Below are positions 52,449 through 60,589 of a stretch of 64,000 bases of DNA, piece by piece. Source of the DNA: Candidatus Binatia bacterium (GTDB lineage: Bacteria; Vulcanimicrobiota; Vulcanimicrobiia; Vulcanimicrobiales; Vulcanimicrobiaceae); contig DATKHY010000007.1 in the NCBI GenBank assembly GCA_035544215.1, forward strand, positions 1,240,001 to 1,304,000, in the 5' to 3' direction. The translations under genes and the position numbers were made by a program. The notes below the pieces were generated by a model, which was not told the origin of the DNA, ran no database searches, and saw nothing but the letters and a program-made list of their open reading frames with translations. Each line of letters starts with the position of its first letter. Position 1 is the stretch's first letter.

Positions 52449-53275
52449 CGATCGACGGCGCACCCGTGCGCGTGTCCGACGGAGCGACGATCCTCGACGC
52501 CTGCGGCGCTGCCGGGATCGAGACGCCTACGCTCTGCTTTCTCGAGTCGCTGACGCCGGTGAACGCCTGTCGCGTCTGCGTGGTCGAGCTCGAGGGATCG
52601 CGCGCGCTCGTGCCCGCCTGCGCGCGCCGCGCCGAGGCCGGCATGGCCATCCAGACCGATTCGCCGCGGGTACGCCACAGCCGCAAAATGGTGCTCGAGT
52701 TTCTCGCCTCGTCCGTCGACCTTTCGACCGCGCCGGATGCGCGGCGTTATTGCGAGCGCTACGGCGCCGAACCGCAACGCTACGGCACATCGCCGGCGAC
52801 GGTCGCGCAACCGGTCAAGGTCGACAACGAGCTCTACGTCCGCGATTACGCGAAGTGCATTCTCTGTTACAAGTGCGTCGAGGCGTGCGGGGTCGACGCC
52901 CAGAACACGTTCGCGATCGCCGTCGCGGGGCGCGGCTTCGACGCGCGCATCTCGACGGAATATGACGTTGCGCTTCCGGACTCGGCCTGCGTATACTGCG
53001 GAAACTGCATCGGCGTCTGCCCCACCGGCGCGCTGATGTTCTCGTCGGAGCACGAGCTGCGCGCCCGCGGTCAGTGGGACGAGCCCGCACAGACCCAAAC
53101 CGAGACGATCTGCTCGTACTGCGGCGTCGGATGCACGCTCACGCTGCACGTGCAGGACAACGACATCGTGAAGGTCACGTCGCCCGTCGAGAACGGCGTT
53201 ACGCACGGACACCTCTGCGTCAAGGGACGCTTCGGCTACCAGTACGTCCAGAACCGACCGGAAGACGACGTGTAA
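52436..53275 (+). CDS. Iron-sulfur module of formate dehydrogenase (detached N-terminal half of FdhA)
   Basis: 279 residues corresponding to the N-terminus of FdsA/FdhA. Residues 1-80 are a NuoG-like [2Fe-2S] ferredoxin (CFLE, NACRVC and VPAC). The next part, where the His-Cys3 [4Fe-4S] cluster usually sits, is degenerate (single Cys). Two [4Fe-4S] ferredoxin motifs follow (CILCYKCVEAC and CVYCGNCIGVCP). The C-terminus is the molybdopterin-oxidoreductase Fe4S4 domain (ICSYCGVGC ... LCVKGRFGY). It stops exactly where the catalytic chain at 48865 would begin, so the two proteins probably reassemble one subunit. Confidence 0.9.
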   Translation: MVELTIDGAPVRVSDGATILDACGAAGIETPTLCFLESLTPVNACRVCVVELEGSRALVPACARRAEAGMAIQTDSPRVRHSRKMVLEFLASSVDLSTAPDARRYCERYGAEPQRYGTSPATVAQPVKVDNELYVRDYAKCILCYKCVEACGVDAQNTFAIAVAGRGFDARISTEYDVALPDSACVYCGNCIGVCPTGALMFSSEHELRARGQWDEPAQTQTETICSYCGVGCTLTLHVQDNDIVKVTSPVENGVTHGHLCVKGRFGYQYVQNRPEDDV

Positions 53276-53324
53276 TCCTGAGCGGAGCCGAAGGAGATGT
53301 CATCCTGAGCGGAGTCGAAGGACG
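53275..53324 (+). repeat. Two direct copies of the dispersed repeat at the fdhD start
   Basis: ATCCTGAGCGGAGCCGAAGG (53275) and ATCCTGAGCGGAGTCGAAGG (53302) are two direct copies 27 bases apart, differing by one base within the core. They begin within the stop codon region of the iron-sulfur module gene and occupy the position expected for the start of fdhD. Confidence 0.75.
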
Positions 53325-54162
53325 AGTCGGGCGCACCGCGGAGACCGACGTCGTAACGCTCGATCACGGAACGCGGACGGCGAGGCGGGATGACGTCGTC
53401 GCCGAAGAGCCGCTCGAGCTGCGCGTCGTCGCGCGCGGCGCGTCTCAGACGATCGCGGTGACGATGCGCACGCCCGGCAACGACTTCGAGCTGGTGGCGG
53501 GCTTCCTATTCGACGAATCCATCGTGCACTCGCGCGAAGAGATCGCGAGCGTGACGTATTGTCTCGATCCCGGGACGGATCCCGAGCAGCGCTACAACGT
53601 AGTGAGCGTCGAGCTGCGCGGCGCGCCGCGCGACCTCACGCGGTTCGAGCGGCACTTCACGATGAGCAGCGCGTGCGGAGTGTGCGGCCGAGCGCAGCTC
53701 GACGCGCTGCGCGAGCTCGGGGTGAGGCCGCTGGACGACGGCGTCCGCGTCAGCGCCGAACTGCTCTTTCGGCTACCGCAGCGCATGCGCGACGCGCAGC
53801 GCGTCTTCGCCTCGACCGGCGGCCTGCACGCCGCGGCGCTCTTCGACGAGCGCGGCGACGTCGTCGCAGTGCGCGAAGACGTTGGCCGCCACAACGCCGT
53901 CGACAAGCTGGTCGGCTGGGGGTTCCTCGACGGCCGGCTTCCGTTCGCGCGCTCGGTTATGCTCGTCAGCGGGCGCGCCGGCTATGAGATCTTGCAGAAG
54001 AGCGTGATGGCGCGCATCCCGGTCGTATGCTCGGTCTCCGCTCCGAGCAGTCTCGCGGTGCAGCTCGCGAAGGAGTTCAACGTCACGCTCGTCGGATTCT
54101 TGCGCGGCGAGCGCGCCAACGTCTACGCCGCTAGCGAACGAATTCTCTCAGAAGCCGGTTGA
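53305..54162 (+). CDS. fdhD: Formate dehydrogenase accessory sulfurtransferase FdhD
   Basis: FdhD transfers sulfur from a desulfurase to the Mo-bisMGD cofactor to activate formate dehydrogenase. Seen here: VAEEPLELRVV, MRTPGNDFELVAGFLF, the redox pair SSACGVCGRAQL (CxxC), the cofactor-binding GGLHAAALF, REDVGRHNAVDKL and SGRAGYEILQK. The conserved body begins near 53400 but no ATG, GTG or TTG is in frame between 53077 and 53461. The start given is a CTG within the second repeat copy; initiation at ATG 53074, overlapping the upstream gene in another frame, is the alternative. Confidence 0.9.
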   Translation: MSGVEGRVGRTAETDVVTLDHGTRTARRDDVVAEEPLELRVVARGASQTIAVTMRTPGNDFELVAGFLFDESIVHSREEIASVTYCLDPGTDPEQRYNVVSVELRGAPRDLTRFERHFTMSSACGVCGRAQLDALRELGVRPLDDGVRVSAELLFRLPQRMRDAQRVFASTGGLHAAALFDERGDVVAVREDVGRHNAVDKLVGWGFLDGRLPFARSVMLVSGRAGYEILQKSVMARIPVVCSVSAPSSLAVQLAKEFNVTLVGFLRGERANVYAASERILSEAG

Positions 54163-54892
54163 AGGCGGCGGGATTGTCCGCGTTGGCGACGTGGCCCGCG
54201 TCTTCGATCGCAACGAGCCGCGAACCGCGGATCCCGTCCGCGATCTGCTGCGCCAGCGCGCGCGGAGCGACCGGGTCGTGCTCGCCATACGCGACCAGCG
54301 TAGGAACGTCGATCTTCGGCAGCGCGTCGACGTAATCGCCAGTCCACGTCGCATTGGTCGCAGCCAGAAAACAGTCGACCGACTTGCAGGCATACTGCTC
54401 GACGGTTTCACGCAAGCGCCCCGGCGGCAGCCCGAGCTTCGCCGCCCGCAGTTCTCCGAACGCGCGCATGTCGTTGATCTCGCGCGCCTGCGCGCAAATT
54501 TGCTCGGCGTAACGCTCGCCGTCCGGGTAGCGCGCGAAGCTCCCGAGGATCACCATCGCGTCGAGCCGCCGCGGCGCGCGGCGCCATAACTCGAATGCGA
54601 CGACGCCGCCGAGGCTGCAGCCGACCAGCGTGAAGCGCTGGGCGCCCAACGCGCCGGCGATCGCGAGCACGTCGTCGGCGTAGCCAGCGCGGGTAATCGA
54701 CGACGGGTCGGGATCGGGCTTTTGCGTGCCGTTGCCGCGTAGCTCGATCGCTGCGCACAGACGATCGTTCGCGAACTCCGTTAGCTGATAGTCCCAGATG
54801 GCTGCCGTCGATCCGACGCCGTGCACGAACAGCAGAGGCGAGAGCCGGCGATCGCCGCCGGTCGGACCGGCCAACCGCGCGCCGGCGATCAC
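54131..54892 (-). CDS. Alpha/beta hydrolase
   Basis: A 253-residue alpha/beta-hydrolase-fold protein. The oxyanion-hole loop FVHGVGSTAAIWDYQ is at residues 22-36, the nucleophile in LVGCSLGGVVAFE (Ser about 92), the Asp in YGEHDPVAP (about 204) and the His in EDAGHVANADNP (about 232), so the triad is complete. Resemblance is to 3-oxoadipate enol-lactonase/MhpC-like enzymes, but the substrate cannot be told. Its 3' end overlaps fdhD by 32 bases convergently, and its ATG overlaps the polX stop. Confidence 0.88.
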   Translation of the reverse strand: MIAGARLAGPTGGDRRLSPLLFVHGVGSTAAIWDYQLTEFANDRLCAAIELRGNGTQKPDPDPSSITRAGYADDVLAIAGALGAQRFTLVGCSLGGVVAFELWRRAPRRLDAMVILGSFARYPDGERYAEQICAQAREINDMRAFGELRAAKLGLPPGRLRETVEQYACKSVDCFLAATNATWTGDYVDALPKIDVPTLVAYGEHDPVAPRALAQQIADGIRGSRLVAIEDAGHVANADNPAAFNRLLREFVR

Positions 54893-56616
54893 GCCGCGCT
54901 TCGCTTGCGTGTGACGAACGCGCGCACGTCGTTCAACGGACGCGCGTTCAACACGTCCGCCGCGCCGAGGCCGGCGCGCCGCGCCTGTCCCACCGCAAAC
55001 TCGACGGCCGCAAGATCTTTAGTGCGGTGCGCATCGCTATCGAGTGCGAACGTCACGCCGTACGATTTCGCCATCCGCGCCAGCGGAGCCGGAAGGTCGA
55101 GGCGAGCGGCCTGCCCGTCGATCTCCAGCGCCGTGCCCGTGCGCGCCGCGGCCGCGAAAACGGCGTCGTAATCGAATTCATAGCCCTTGGATGCATCAAA
55201 ACGGCGGCCCGTCGGATGGCCGATGATCGTCACGTAAGGATTCTCGCACGCGCGAATGAGGCGCTGCGTCATCTGCTCGCGGGTTTGATGCGTCGCCGTG
55301 TGCGCCGAGGCGATTACGACGTCGAGCTCGGCCAGCACCTCGTCGTCTAAATCCAATGACCCATCGGGTAGAATGTCCACCTCGCTCGCGAGCAACGTGC
55401 GGATCTTATGGCGTTCACCCAATAATGCGATCTCCTCCCACTGCCGGCGAAGCTCTTCGGCGCCCATTCCGAAGCGGCGCGCGCGGCCGCGCGAGTGATC
55501 GCTGATCGCGTGATACTCGTAGCCGCGTGCCGCCGCTGCCGCTATCATCGCCTCCAGCGTGTCGTCGCCGTCGCTCCACGTCGTATGCATGTGGAAATCG
55601 CCGCGCAGGTCGGCCGTCTCGACGAGCGCCGGGATCGTGCCGGCGCGGGCCAACTCGATCTCGTCCAGCCCGTTGCGCAGCTCGGGCGGGATGTACTGCA
55701 TGCCCAACGCGGCGTAGACGCCGTGCTCGTCGGTGCACGTAACAACCTCGCCGTTCTCCAGATTCAAGATGCCGTTTTCGCTCACGCGCAGGCTGCGGCG
55801 AACGGCGTACTCGCGCAGCTTGATATTGTGTTCGCGCGAGCCGGTGAAGTGCTGCAGAAGATTCCCGTACAGGTGGTCGGGAAGCACTCGCAGATCGATC
55901 TGCAGGCCGCCCGGGAGCCAAATGCTCGCCTTGGTCGGCCCCTCCGCGAGCACCGCCTCCGCGCGAGGCCATGCGGCGAAGTGCGCGACGACGTCGGCGG
56001 CGTGCTGCGACGTGCAGACGACGTCGACGTCGCCGACGGTGACCTCTTGCCGGCGCAGGCTGCCGGCGAACGCGAGGCGCGCGAGCGGCGGACCCTGCTC
56101 GAGATGTGCCACGACTTCGTGCGCAATCGCCAGTGCCTGCGGCAGCGGCGTGCGCCGCTGCCGCCCCTTGTACGCGAGTATGCCGCGCTTCCAGTTTTCG
56201 ATCGTCTTGCTTCCAAGACGCGGCACGCCGGCCAGCGTGCCGGATCCGATCGCGCTCTCGAGGTCCGCGAGCGACGCGATGCCGTAATCCGTGAAGAGCA
56301 TCGCGGCCGTCTTCGTCCCGATACCGGTCACGCCGAGCACCTCCATGAGCGAGGGCGGAAAGCGCTGGTAGAGCACGTCCAGCTGCTCCGCCCTTCCCGA
56401 GGCCAAGAGCTGCTCGATCGCCGCGCCGATCGATTTCCCGACGCCCGGGAGCTTGAGGTGCTCGCCCGATACGACGAGGTCGCCCAGCGGCGGCGCGTTT
56501 TCGACCGATGCGGCTGCCTTTTCGTACGCCATGTATTTGTAAAAGGACTCACCCGCCATCTCCATCAGCGTGCGGATTTCGAGCAGCTTCCGGGCGATTT
56601 CGGCATTGGAAAGCAC
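54889..56616 (-). CDS. polX: DNA polymerase/3'-5' exonuclease PolX
   Basis: About 575 residues of the bacterial family-X polymerase with C-terminal PHP domain, acting in base-excision repair gap filling. The N-terminal 8-kDa and helix-hairpin-helix regions (LKLPGVGKSIGAAIEQLL, VLGVTGIGTKTA) lead to the palm with GSLRRQEVTVGDVDVV (two catalytic Asp) and the third Asp in IDLRVLPD. The PHP exonuclease domain has DFHMHTTWSDG, SDHSRG, ASEVDIL, GHPTGR and DSDAHRTKDL. GTG 56616 gives the normal family start (SNAEIARKLLEI); an ATG at 56673 in frame would collide with the divergent gene. Confidence 0.94.
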   Translation of the reverse strand: MLSNAEIARKLLEIRTLMEMAGESFYKYMAYEKAAASVENAPPLGDLVVSGEHLKLPGVGKSIGAAIEQLLASGRAEQLDVLYQRFPPSLMEVLGVTGIGTKTAAMLFTDYGIASLADLESAIGSGTLAGVPRLGSKTIENWKRGILAYKGRQRRTPLPQALAIAHEVVAHLEQGPPLARLAFAGSLRRQEVTVGDVDVVCTSQHAADVVAHFAAWPRAEAVLAEGPTKASIWLPGGLQIDLRVLPDHLYGNLLQHFTGSREHNIKLREYAVRRSLRVSENGILNLENGEVVTCTDEHGVYAALGMQYIPPELRNGLDEIELARAGTIPALVETADLRGDFHMHTTWSDGDDTLEAMIAAAAARGYEYHAISDHSRGRARRFGMGAEELRRQWEEIALLGERHKIRTLLASEVDILPDGSLDLDDEVLAELDVVIASAHTATHQTREQMTQRLIRACENPYVTIIGHPTGRRFDASKGYEFDYDAVFAAAARTGTALEIDGQAARLDLPAPLARMAKSYGVTFALDSDAHRTKDLAAVEFAVGQARRAGLGAADVLNARPLNDVRAFVTRKRSAA

Positions 56617-56656
56617 TCGGGGGAGTTGGGCAAGTGCGCCGAACGATACTGCTACG

Positions 56657-57226
56657 ATGCCGCTCTTGCGCATGCGGAAGGCTTCGTTCCGCCTCGGCAG
56701 TTGGTCGGTCGCTCCCGTGACGCTCGACGTGTTCCCCGGCGAGCTCGCCGCGCGGACGTTCGCGTCGCCGCGTGAAGCGGCCGTCGTCGCGCTGATGGCC
56801 GCCGGAATCGCGAAGCCGTCGAGCGGGTCCGTCCTGATCGGGGACTACGACCCCCGCCTGCAGTCGGTTGCGTGCAAGCGCATCGCCGGATTCGTTCCGC
56901 ACGAGCCGGTCTCTCTGGAGGAGGGCGACTTCGGAGCCTACGTCGCTTACCGCGCTGCGTTGTGGAACGTAGACGCGCGCCTCGCGTTCGCGCGTGCGGC
57001 GGAGCTGCGCGCGGCTCTCGGCGACATGCACGAGGCCTTCGCGTTTCCGCTCATAGGGGCGCTGGTGGCGAGCCCCGAGCTGATCGTGCTGGACCGCCCC
57101 GTGCTTGCGTACGCGGAACGCATCTTGCGCGTTGTCGTGGGACGCGCCGTGTTCTCGACGCACACGAGCATCGGGGCCGCGCGCGCGTTCCGGCGCGGCG
57201 AAGTGCTGCGGACGACGCGAGCGTGA
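56657..57226 (+). CDS. Degenerate ABC-transporter ATPase-like protein
   Basis: 189 residues that follow the outline of an ABC nucleotide-binding domain but lack its catalytic parts. The region where Walker A (GxxGxGKST) should be reads ASPREAAVVAL. The following GSVLIGDYDP...KRIAGFVPHEP matches the segment between Walker A and the Q-loop. The Walker B equivalent is ELIVLDRP, with Arg replacing the catalytic Glu. The ABC signature is absent. It is coupled by GTGA to a membrane gene, so a degenerate ABC pair is the best guess. Confidence 0.6.
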   Translation: MPLLRMRKASFRLGSWSVAPVTLDVFPGELAARTFASPREAAVVALMAAGIAKPSSGSVLIGDYDPRLQSVACKRIAGFVPHEPVSLEEGDFGAYVAYRAALWNVDARLAFARAAELRAALGDMHEAFAFPLIGALVASPELIVLDRPVLAYAERILRVVVGRAVFSTHTSIGAARAFRRGEVLRTTRA

Positions 57227-57798
57227 CGTTACGCGCGCTGACCGCGCTCGTCGCGGCGCGGTTGTACGAGCAGCGGCGCATCGTCCTATATGCCTGCGCC
57301 GCGGCGTTCGTCGTCGGGTTGCTGCAGCCGCGCGAAGCGGCCGGCCCGGTCATGTTCTGCTCGTTCTTGGGGATCCTGATGGCGCTCGCGCAGAGCCCGG
57401 GGCGATACCCGCACTTGGACCGCTGCGAGGAGAGCGCACCGCTCTTCGGCCGCGAGCTCGCGCGGGCGAAGGCGCTCGTTCCGTGCATCGCAGCCACGCT
57501 GGCGACGATGGCCTACGCCGCGGCGGCGTTCGTGGGCGGGGCGCCGAATGCGCCGCACACCTTCGCGATCGCGCTCATCGCGGTGATCGCTACGACGCTT
57601 ATCGCGCTTTCTGCGACGCTACGCGTGGGGAGTTCCCGCGCGCTGTACGTGCTGCTCGCCGCGCTCGCCGGCGCGGTCGCATACGCGCTGGCGGTCGCAG
57701 CGCAGTCGCTGCTTGCGGAGCTAGGGTTCTGCGCGGTCGCATCGTTCTTGGCGCTTCGCCAATATGGCGAAGCGCTCGCGCGCTACGACCCGGTCTAG
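57223..57798 (+). CDS. Hypothetical six-helix membrane protein (ABC-2 permease-like)
   Basis: 191 residues, hydrophobic almost throughout, with about six predicted helices (near 15-35, 38-58, 80-105, 110-130, 135-160 and 162-180). The size and topology resemble a small ABC-2 type permease. No family motif stands out. GTG start overlaps the stop of the degenerate ATPase gene, so the two are translationally coupled and likely form one complex. Convergent with the DJ-1-like gene. Confidence 0.65.
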   Translation: MTLRALTALVAARLYEQRRIVLYACAAAFVVGLLQPREAAGPVMFCSFLGILMALAQSPGRYPHLDRCEESAPLFGRELARAKALVPCIAATLATMAYAAAAFVGGAPNAPHTFAIALIAVIATTLIALSATLRVGSSRALYVLLAALAGAVAYALAVAAQSLLAELGFCAVASFLALRQYGEALARYDPV

Positions 57799-57811
57799 GA
57801 ACCCTGAATTC

Positions 57812-58378
57812 TTACGGTACCGGCTGCACCGGCACGGCGGTCGCGAGCTTCTCCAGCATCGCGCGATTGAACTGCGCGAGATCCTCGCCCCCGCGCGTCG
57901 AGACCCAGTTGGAGTCCGTCACGGTCGGCTGGTCGCGGTAGAGGCCGCCGGCGTTACGGATATCGTCGGCGATCGAGTTCACGCCGGTGATCTGACGCCC
58001 GCGCGCGAGCTGCGCGGAGATAAGCACCTGGGCGCCGTGGCCGATTGAGAACATCGGCTTTTTGATCGTGTCGAATTCGCGCAGGAAACGATGGACCTCG
58101 CGATCCATGCGGATCCGGTCGGGGGACGTTCCTCCCGGGATCAGCACCGCGTCGAAATCCTCGGCCGTGCAGTCTGCGACGAGCTCTTCCGCCCGTGCGT
58201 TCTGGCCGTCGTCGAGACCGCGCTTGCCGCGGATGCGCTGGCGCGCGCGCTCGTCGACTCCGACGATCGTGACGACCGCGCCCGCCTCCTCCAGGGCGCG
58301 GCGAGGCTCGACGAGATCGACCTCCTCGAACCCGTCGCCGATCAGCGCGGCGACGCGCTTTCCTTCTACTGCCTGCAT
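57812..58378 (-). CDS. DJ-1/PfpI-family protein lacking the catalytic cysteine
   Basis: A 188-residue flavodoxin-like protein of the DJ-1/PfpI (YhbO) group. The conserved Glu region is GDGFEEVDL near the start, and LIPGGTSPDRIR leads into the nucleophile elbow. Where functional members have a Cys (AICHG) this one has FSIGHGAQ, Gly for Cys. A glyoxalase or peptidase activity relying on that Cys is therefore unlikely, and a binding or chaperone role is possible. ATG 58378 gives the standard length; the longer frame upstream looks non-coding. Confidence 0.85.
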   Translation of the reverse strand: MQAVEGKRVAALIGDGFEEVDLVEPRRALEEAGAVVTIVGVDERARQRIRGKRGLDDGQNARAEELVADCTAEDFDAVLIPGGTSPDRIRMDREVHRFLREFDTIKKPMFSIGHGAQVLISAQLARGRQITGVNSIADDIRNAGGLYRDQPTVTDSNWVSTRGGEDLAQFNRAMLEKLATAVPVQPVP

Positions 58379-58413
58379 ACCGGCCCGGTGATTCGCGCCG
58401 CCCCCTTGCGCTC

Positions 58414-59184
58414 CTACCCGTAGAGTCCGCGGGTCAGGCCGCCGTCGACCGAGATCGTTTGGCCCGTGATGTAGCTCGCGGGCTGGCCGCACAGAAAGAC
58501 CGCCAGCGGCGCGAACTCCTCGGGTGTAGCGACGCGACCGATCGGCACTTCACTTCCCGCCGCGCGCAGTTTCGACGCGTCGTTGCCGTAGAGCCCGCGC
58601 AGCCGCGCCGTATCGATGCGACCGGTGGCGATGCAGTTGACGGTGACGCCGTCGCGCGCGACCTCGACCGCGAGCGTCCGCAGCGCGGCGACGAGCGCGG
58701 TACGAAACGCGTTCGACAGCACGAGCGCATCGATCGGCTGCTTCACCGAGGTCGACGTCAGCGCGACGACGCGTCCCCAGCCCCTGCTCCGCATGCCCGG
58801 AACGAGCGCGCCCGTGAGCTGGAGCATGCTACGCAACAGCAGCCGATACGCGGAGTCCCAGTCGTTGAAATCGACGTCGCTGAATCGCCCCGACTTCGGT
58901 CCGCCGCCGTTGAGCACGAGGATGTCGGCGTCGCCGACAAAGCCGCGCGCGGCGTCGAGCATCGACGCGATCGAGTCCGGATCCTTGAGATCGAGCGAGA
59001 AGCCGCGAGCGCGTTCCGCGCCGAGCCGTTTCGCGTGTTGTGCGACGGCGTCGAGGCGCTCGGCGTCGCGGGCGCCGAGCGCCAGCGACACGCCCTCGCC
59101 CGCCAGTGCAAGCGCGACCGCCTCACCCAGCCCGGCGCTCGCTCCCGTGACGACGGCTGCCTTGCCGCGCAAGCCCAGGTCCAT
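58414..59184 (-). CDS. SDR-family oxidoreductase, atypical active site
   Basis: A 256-residue short-chain dehydrogenase. The cofactor-binding TGASAGLGEAVAL is at about residues 12-24, the NGGG motif in ILVLNGGGPKSG, and the active-site Ser in ALTSTSV. The Tyr-x3-Lys pair is replaced: the region reads LSNAFRTALV, aligning Ser and Arg with Tyr and Lys. A whole FabG-like subgroup shares this SNxxR pattern, so it is likely real and divergent in chemistry. ATG 59184 begins the conserved MDLGLRGK; ATGs at 59196 and 59217 are possible. Confidence 0.88.
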   Translation of the reverse strand: MDLGLRGKAAVVTGASAGLGEAVALALAGEGVSLALGARDAERLDAVAQHAKRLGAERARGFSLDLKDPDSIASMLDAARGFVGDADILVLNGGGPKSGRFSDVDFNDWDSAYRLLLRSMLQLTGALVPGMRSRGWGRVVALTSTSVKQPIDALVLSNAFRTALVAALRTLAVEVARDGVTVNCIATGRIDTARLRGLYGNDASKLRAAGSEVPIGRVATPEEFAPLAVFLCGQPASYITGQTISVDGGLTRGLYG

Positions 59185-59218
59185 GCGAGCGCTCATTGTG
59201 CGGCCGCGCGCGCTCACC

Positions 59219-59247
59219 TTGCGCCGGCCGTGCGCCTTTGGTATCCT
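59219..59247 (+). promoter_or_regulatory. Candidate promoter for rpsO
   Basis: TTGCGC (59219-59224) and TATCCT (59242-59247) are separated by 17 bases. Transcription would start near 59255 and give a leader of about 64 bases before the rpsO GTG, long enough for the S15-binding autoregulatory structure known in other bacteria (not demonstrated here). Confidence 0.45.
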
Positions 59248-59318
59248 AGGCCGGTCGCCTGGACGGTCGCGAGCAGTCTGTCCCGAGCGAGACCATCCTG
59301 TACAAGGAGCCCATCAAC

Positions 59319-59588
59319 GTGCCGCTCACGAAAGAACAGAAGTCCGGAATCAGCGCAAAGTACGGCCGCGCATCGAACGATACCGGTTCGGCCGAGGTGC
59401 AGATCGCGATGCTAACGGCGTCGATCAATCAGCTGACCGAGCATCTCAAGATCCACAAGAAGGATCATCACAGCCGCCGCGGCCTGCTGCTGCAGGTCGG
59501 GCAACGCCGCCGGCTGCTCAACTACCTGCACGACAAGAACCTCGAACGCTATCGCAGCCTGATCGGCGAACTCGGCCTGCGCCGCTAA
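59319..59588 (+). CDS. rpsO: 30S ribosomal protein S15
   Basis: An 89-residue primary 16S rRNA-binding protein of the small subunit. Conserved segments: [49 protein letters not shown] and the end [12 protein letters not shown], full length. It starts at GTG 59319 with AAGGAG about ten bases upstream. pnp, its usual neighbour, lies 2 kb downstream beyond an opposite-strand transketolase pair. Confidence 0.98.
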   Translation: MPLTKEQKSGISAKYGRASNDTGSAEVQIAMLTASINQLTEHLKIHKKDHHSRRGLLLQVGQRRRLLNYLHDKNLERYRSLIGELGLRR

Positions 59589-60589
59589 ACCGTCTTGCGG
59601 CGGTGGGCGCGGCGAACAGCCTGCTCGATCGCCCCGACGCCCATGCCGTAGTGCTCGATGAGCTCCGCGGGGTCGCCGGATTGCCCGAAACGGTCGTTCA
59701 CGCCAACGAACTCGATCGGCGTCGGGTGGTGCTGCGCTAGGATCTCCGCGACGCGTGACCCCATCCCGGCGTGCATCTGATGCTCCTCGACCGTCACGAT
59801 CGCGCCGCACGCGCGCGCAGCGTCCAAGATGGCGGGCTCGTCCATGGGCTTGACCGTGTGATTGTTAACGACACGGCATTCGATGCCGTCTTCACGCGCG
59901 AGCTTGTCGGCGGCGATGAGCGCGTTGTAGACGAGGATGCCGCAGGCTACGATGGCGACGTCGCGTCCCTCGCGGAACGTCTGCGCCTTGCCGATCTCGA
60001 ATGGCGTCTGCTCCGTCGTGATCACCGGCGACTTCTCGCGTCCGAAGCGCAGGTACGTCGGCCCCCACGCCTCCGAGAGCGCGAGCGCCGCCTTCTTCGT
60101 TTGCACCGAGTCGCACGGCACGACCACGAGCATGTGCGGGATGACGCGCATGATCGCGATGTCTTCGATCGCCTGATGCGTCGCGCCGTCGGGACCGACG
60201 GAGACGCCGGCGTGCGCGCCGGCGATCTTTACGTTGGTCTCGTTGAGCGCCATGATCGTGCGCACTTGCTCCCACGAGCGGCCGGGGTTGAACATGGCGT
60301 AGCTGGCGATCCACGGAATCTTGCCGACCGCGGCCAGCCCGCCGGCCATCGCGACGAGCATCTGCTCCGAGACGCCGATCTCGATGTATTGCTCCGGATG
60401 TGCCTTGCGGAAGCCTTCGAAGCGCGTCGATTCCGAAAGGTCGGCACAGATGCCCAGAACGTTGCGGTTGCGCGAGCCTGCCTCGATGAGGCCCTCGCCG
60501 AACCCGTTGCGCGTCGGCACTTGCTTGATGTCGCCGGCGCGATAGTCGACGAGGTGCATCGAAAAGGCCGCGGCGTCTAAGGTGCGCAT
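59585..60589 (-). CDS. Transketolase, C-terminal subunit
   Basis: 334 residues covering the pyrimidine-binding and C-terminal domains of a split transketolase. Motifs: [29 protein letters not shown] (glutamate that activates thiamine is in GVSEQ; read as adjoining stretches), [20 protein letters not shown], and [11 protein letters not shown]. The split form is typical of archaea and several bacterial phyla. It overlaps the N-terminal subunit gene by 13 bases and ends four bases into the rpsO 3' end. It transfers two-carbon ketol units in the pentose phosphate pathway. Confidence 0.94.
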   Translation of the reverse strand: MRTLDAAAFSMHLVDYRAGDIKQVPTRNGFGEGLIEAGSRNRNVLGICADLSESTRFEGFRKAHPEQYIEIGVSEQMLVAMAGGLAAVGKIPWIASYAMFNPGRSWEQVRTIMALNETNVKIAGAHAGVSVGPDGATHQAIEDIAIMRVIPHMLVVVPCDSVQTKKAALALSEAWGPTYLRFGREKSPVITTEQTPFEIGKAQTFREGRDVAIVACGILVYNALIAADKLAREDGIECRVVNNHTVKPMDEPAILDAARACGAIVTVEEHQMHAGMGSRVAEILAQHHPTPIEFVGVNDRFGQSGDPAELIEHYGMGVGAIEQAVRRAHRRKTV

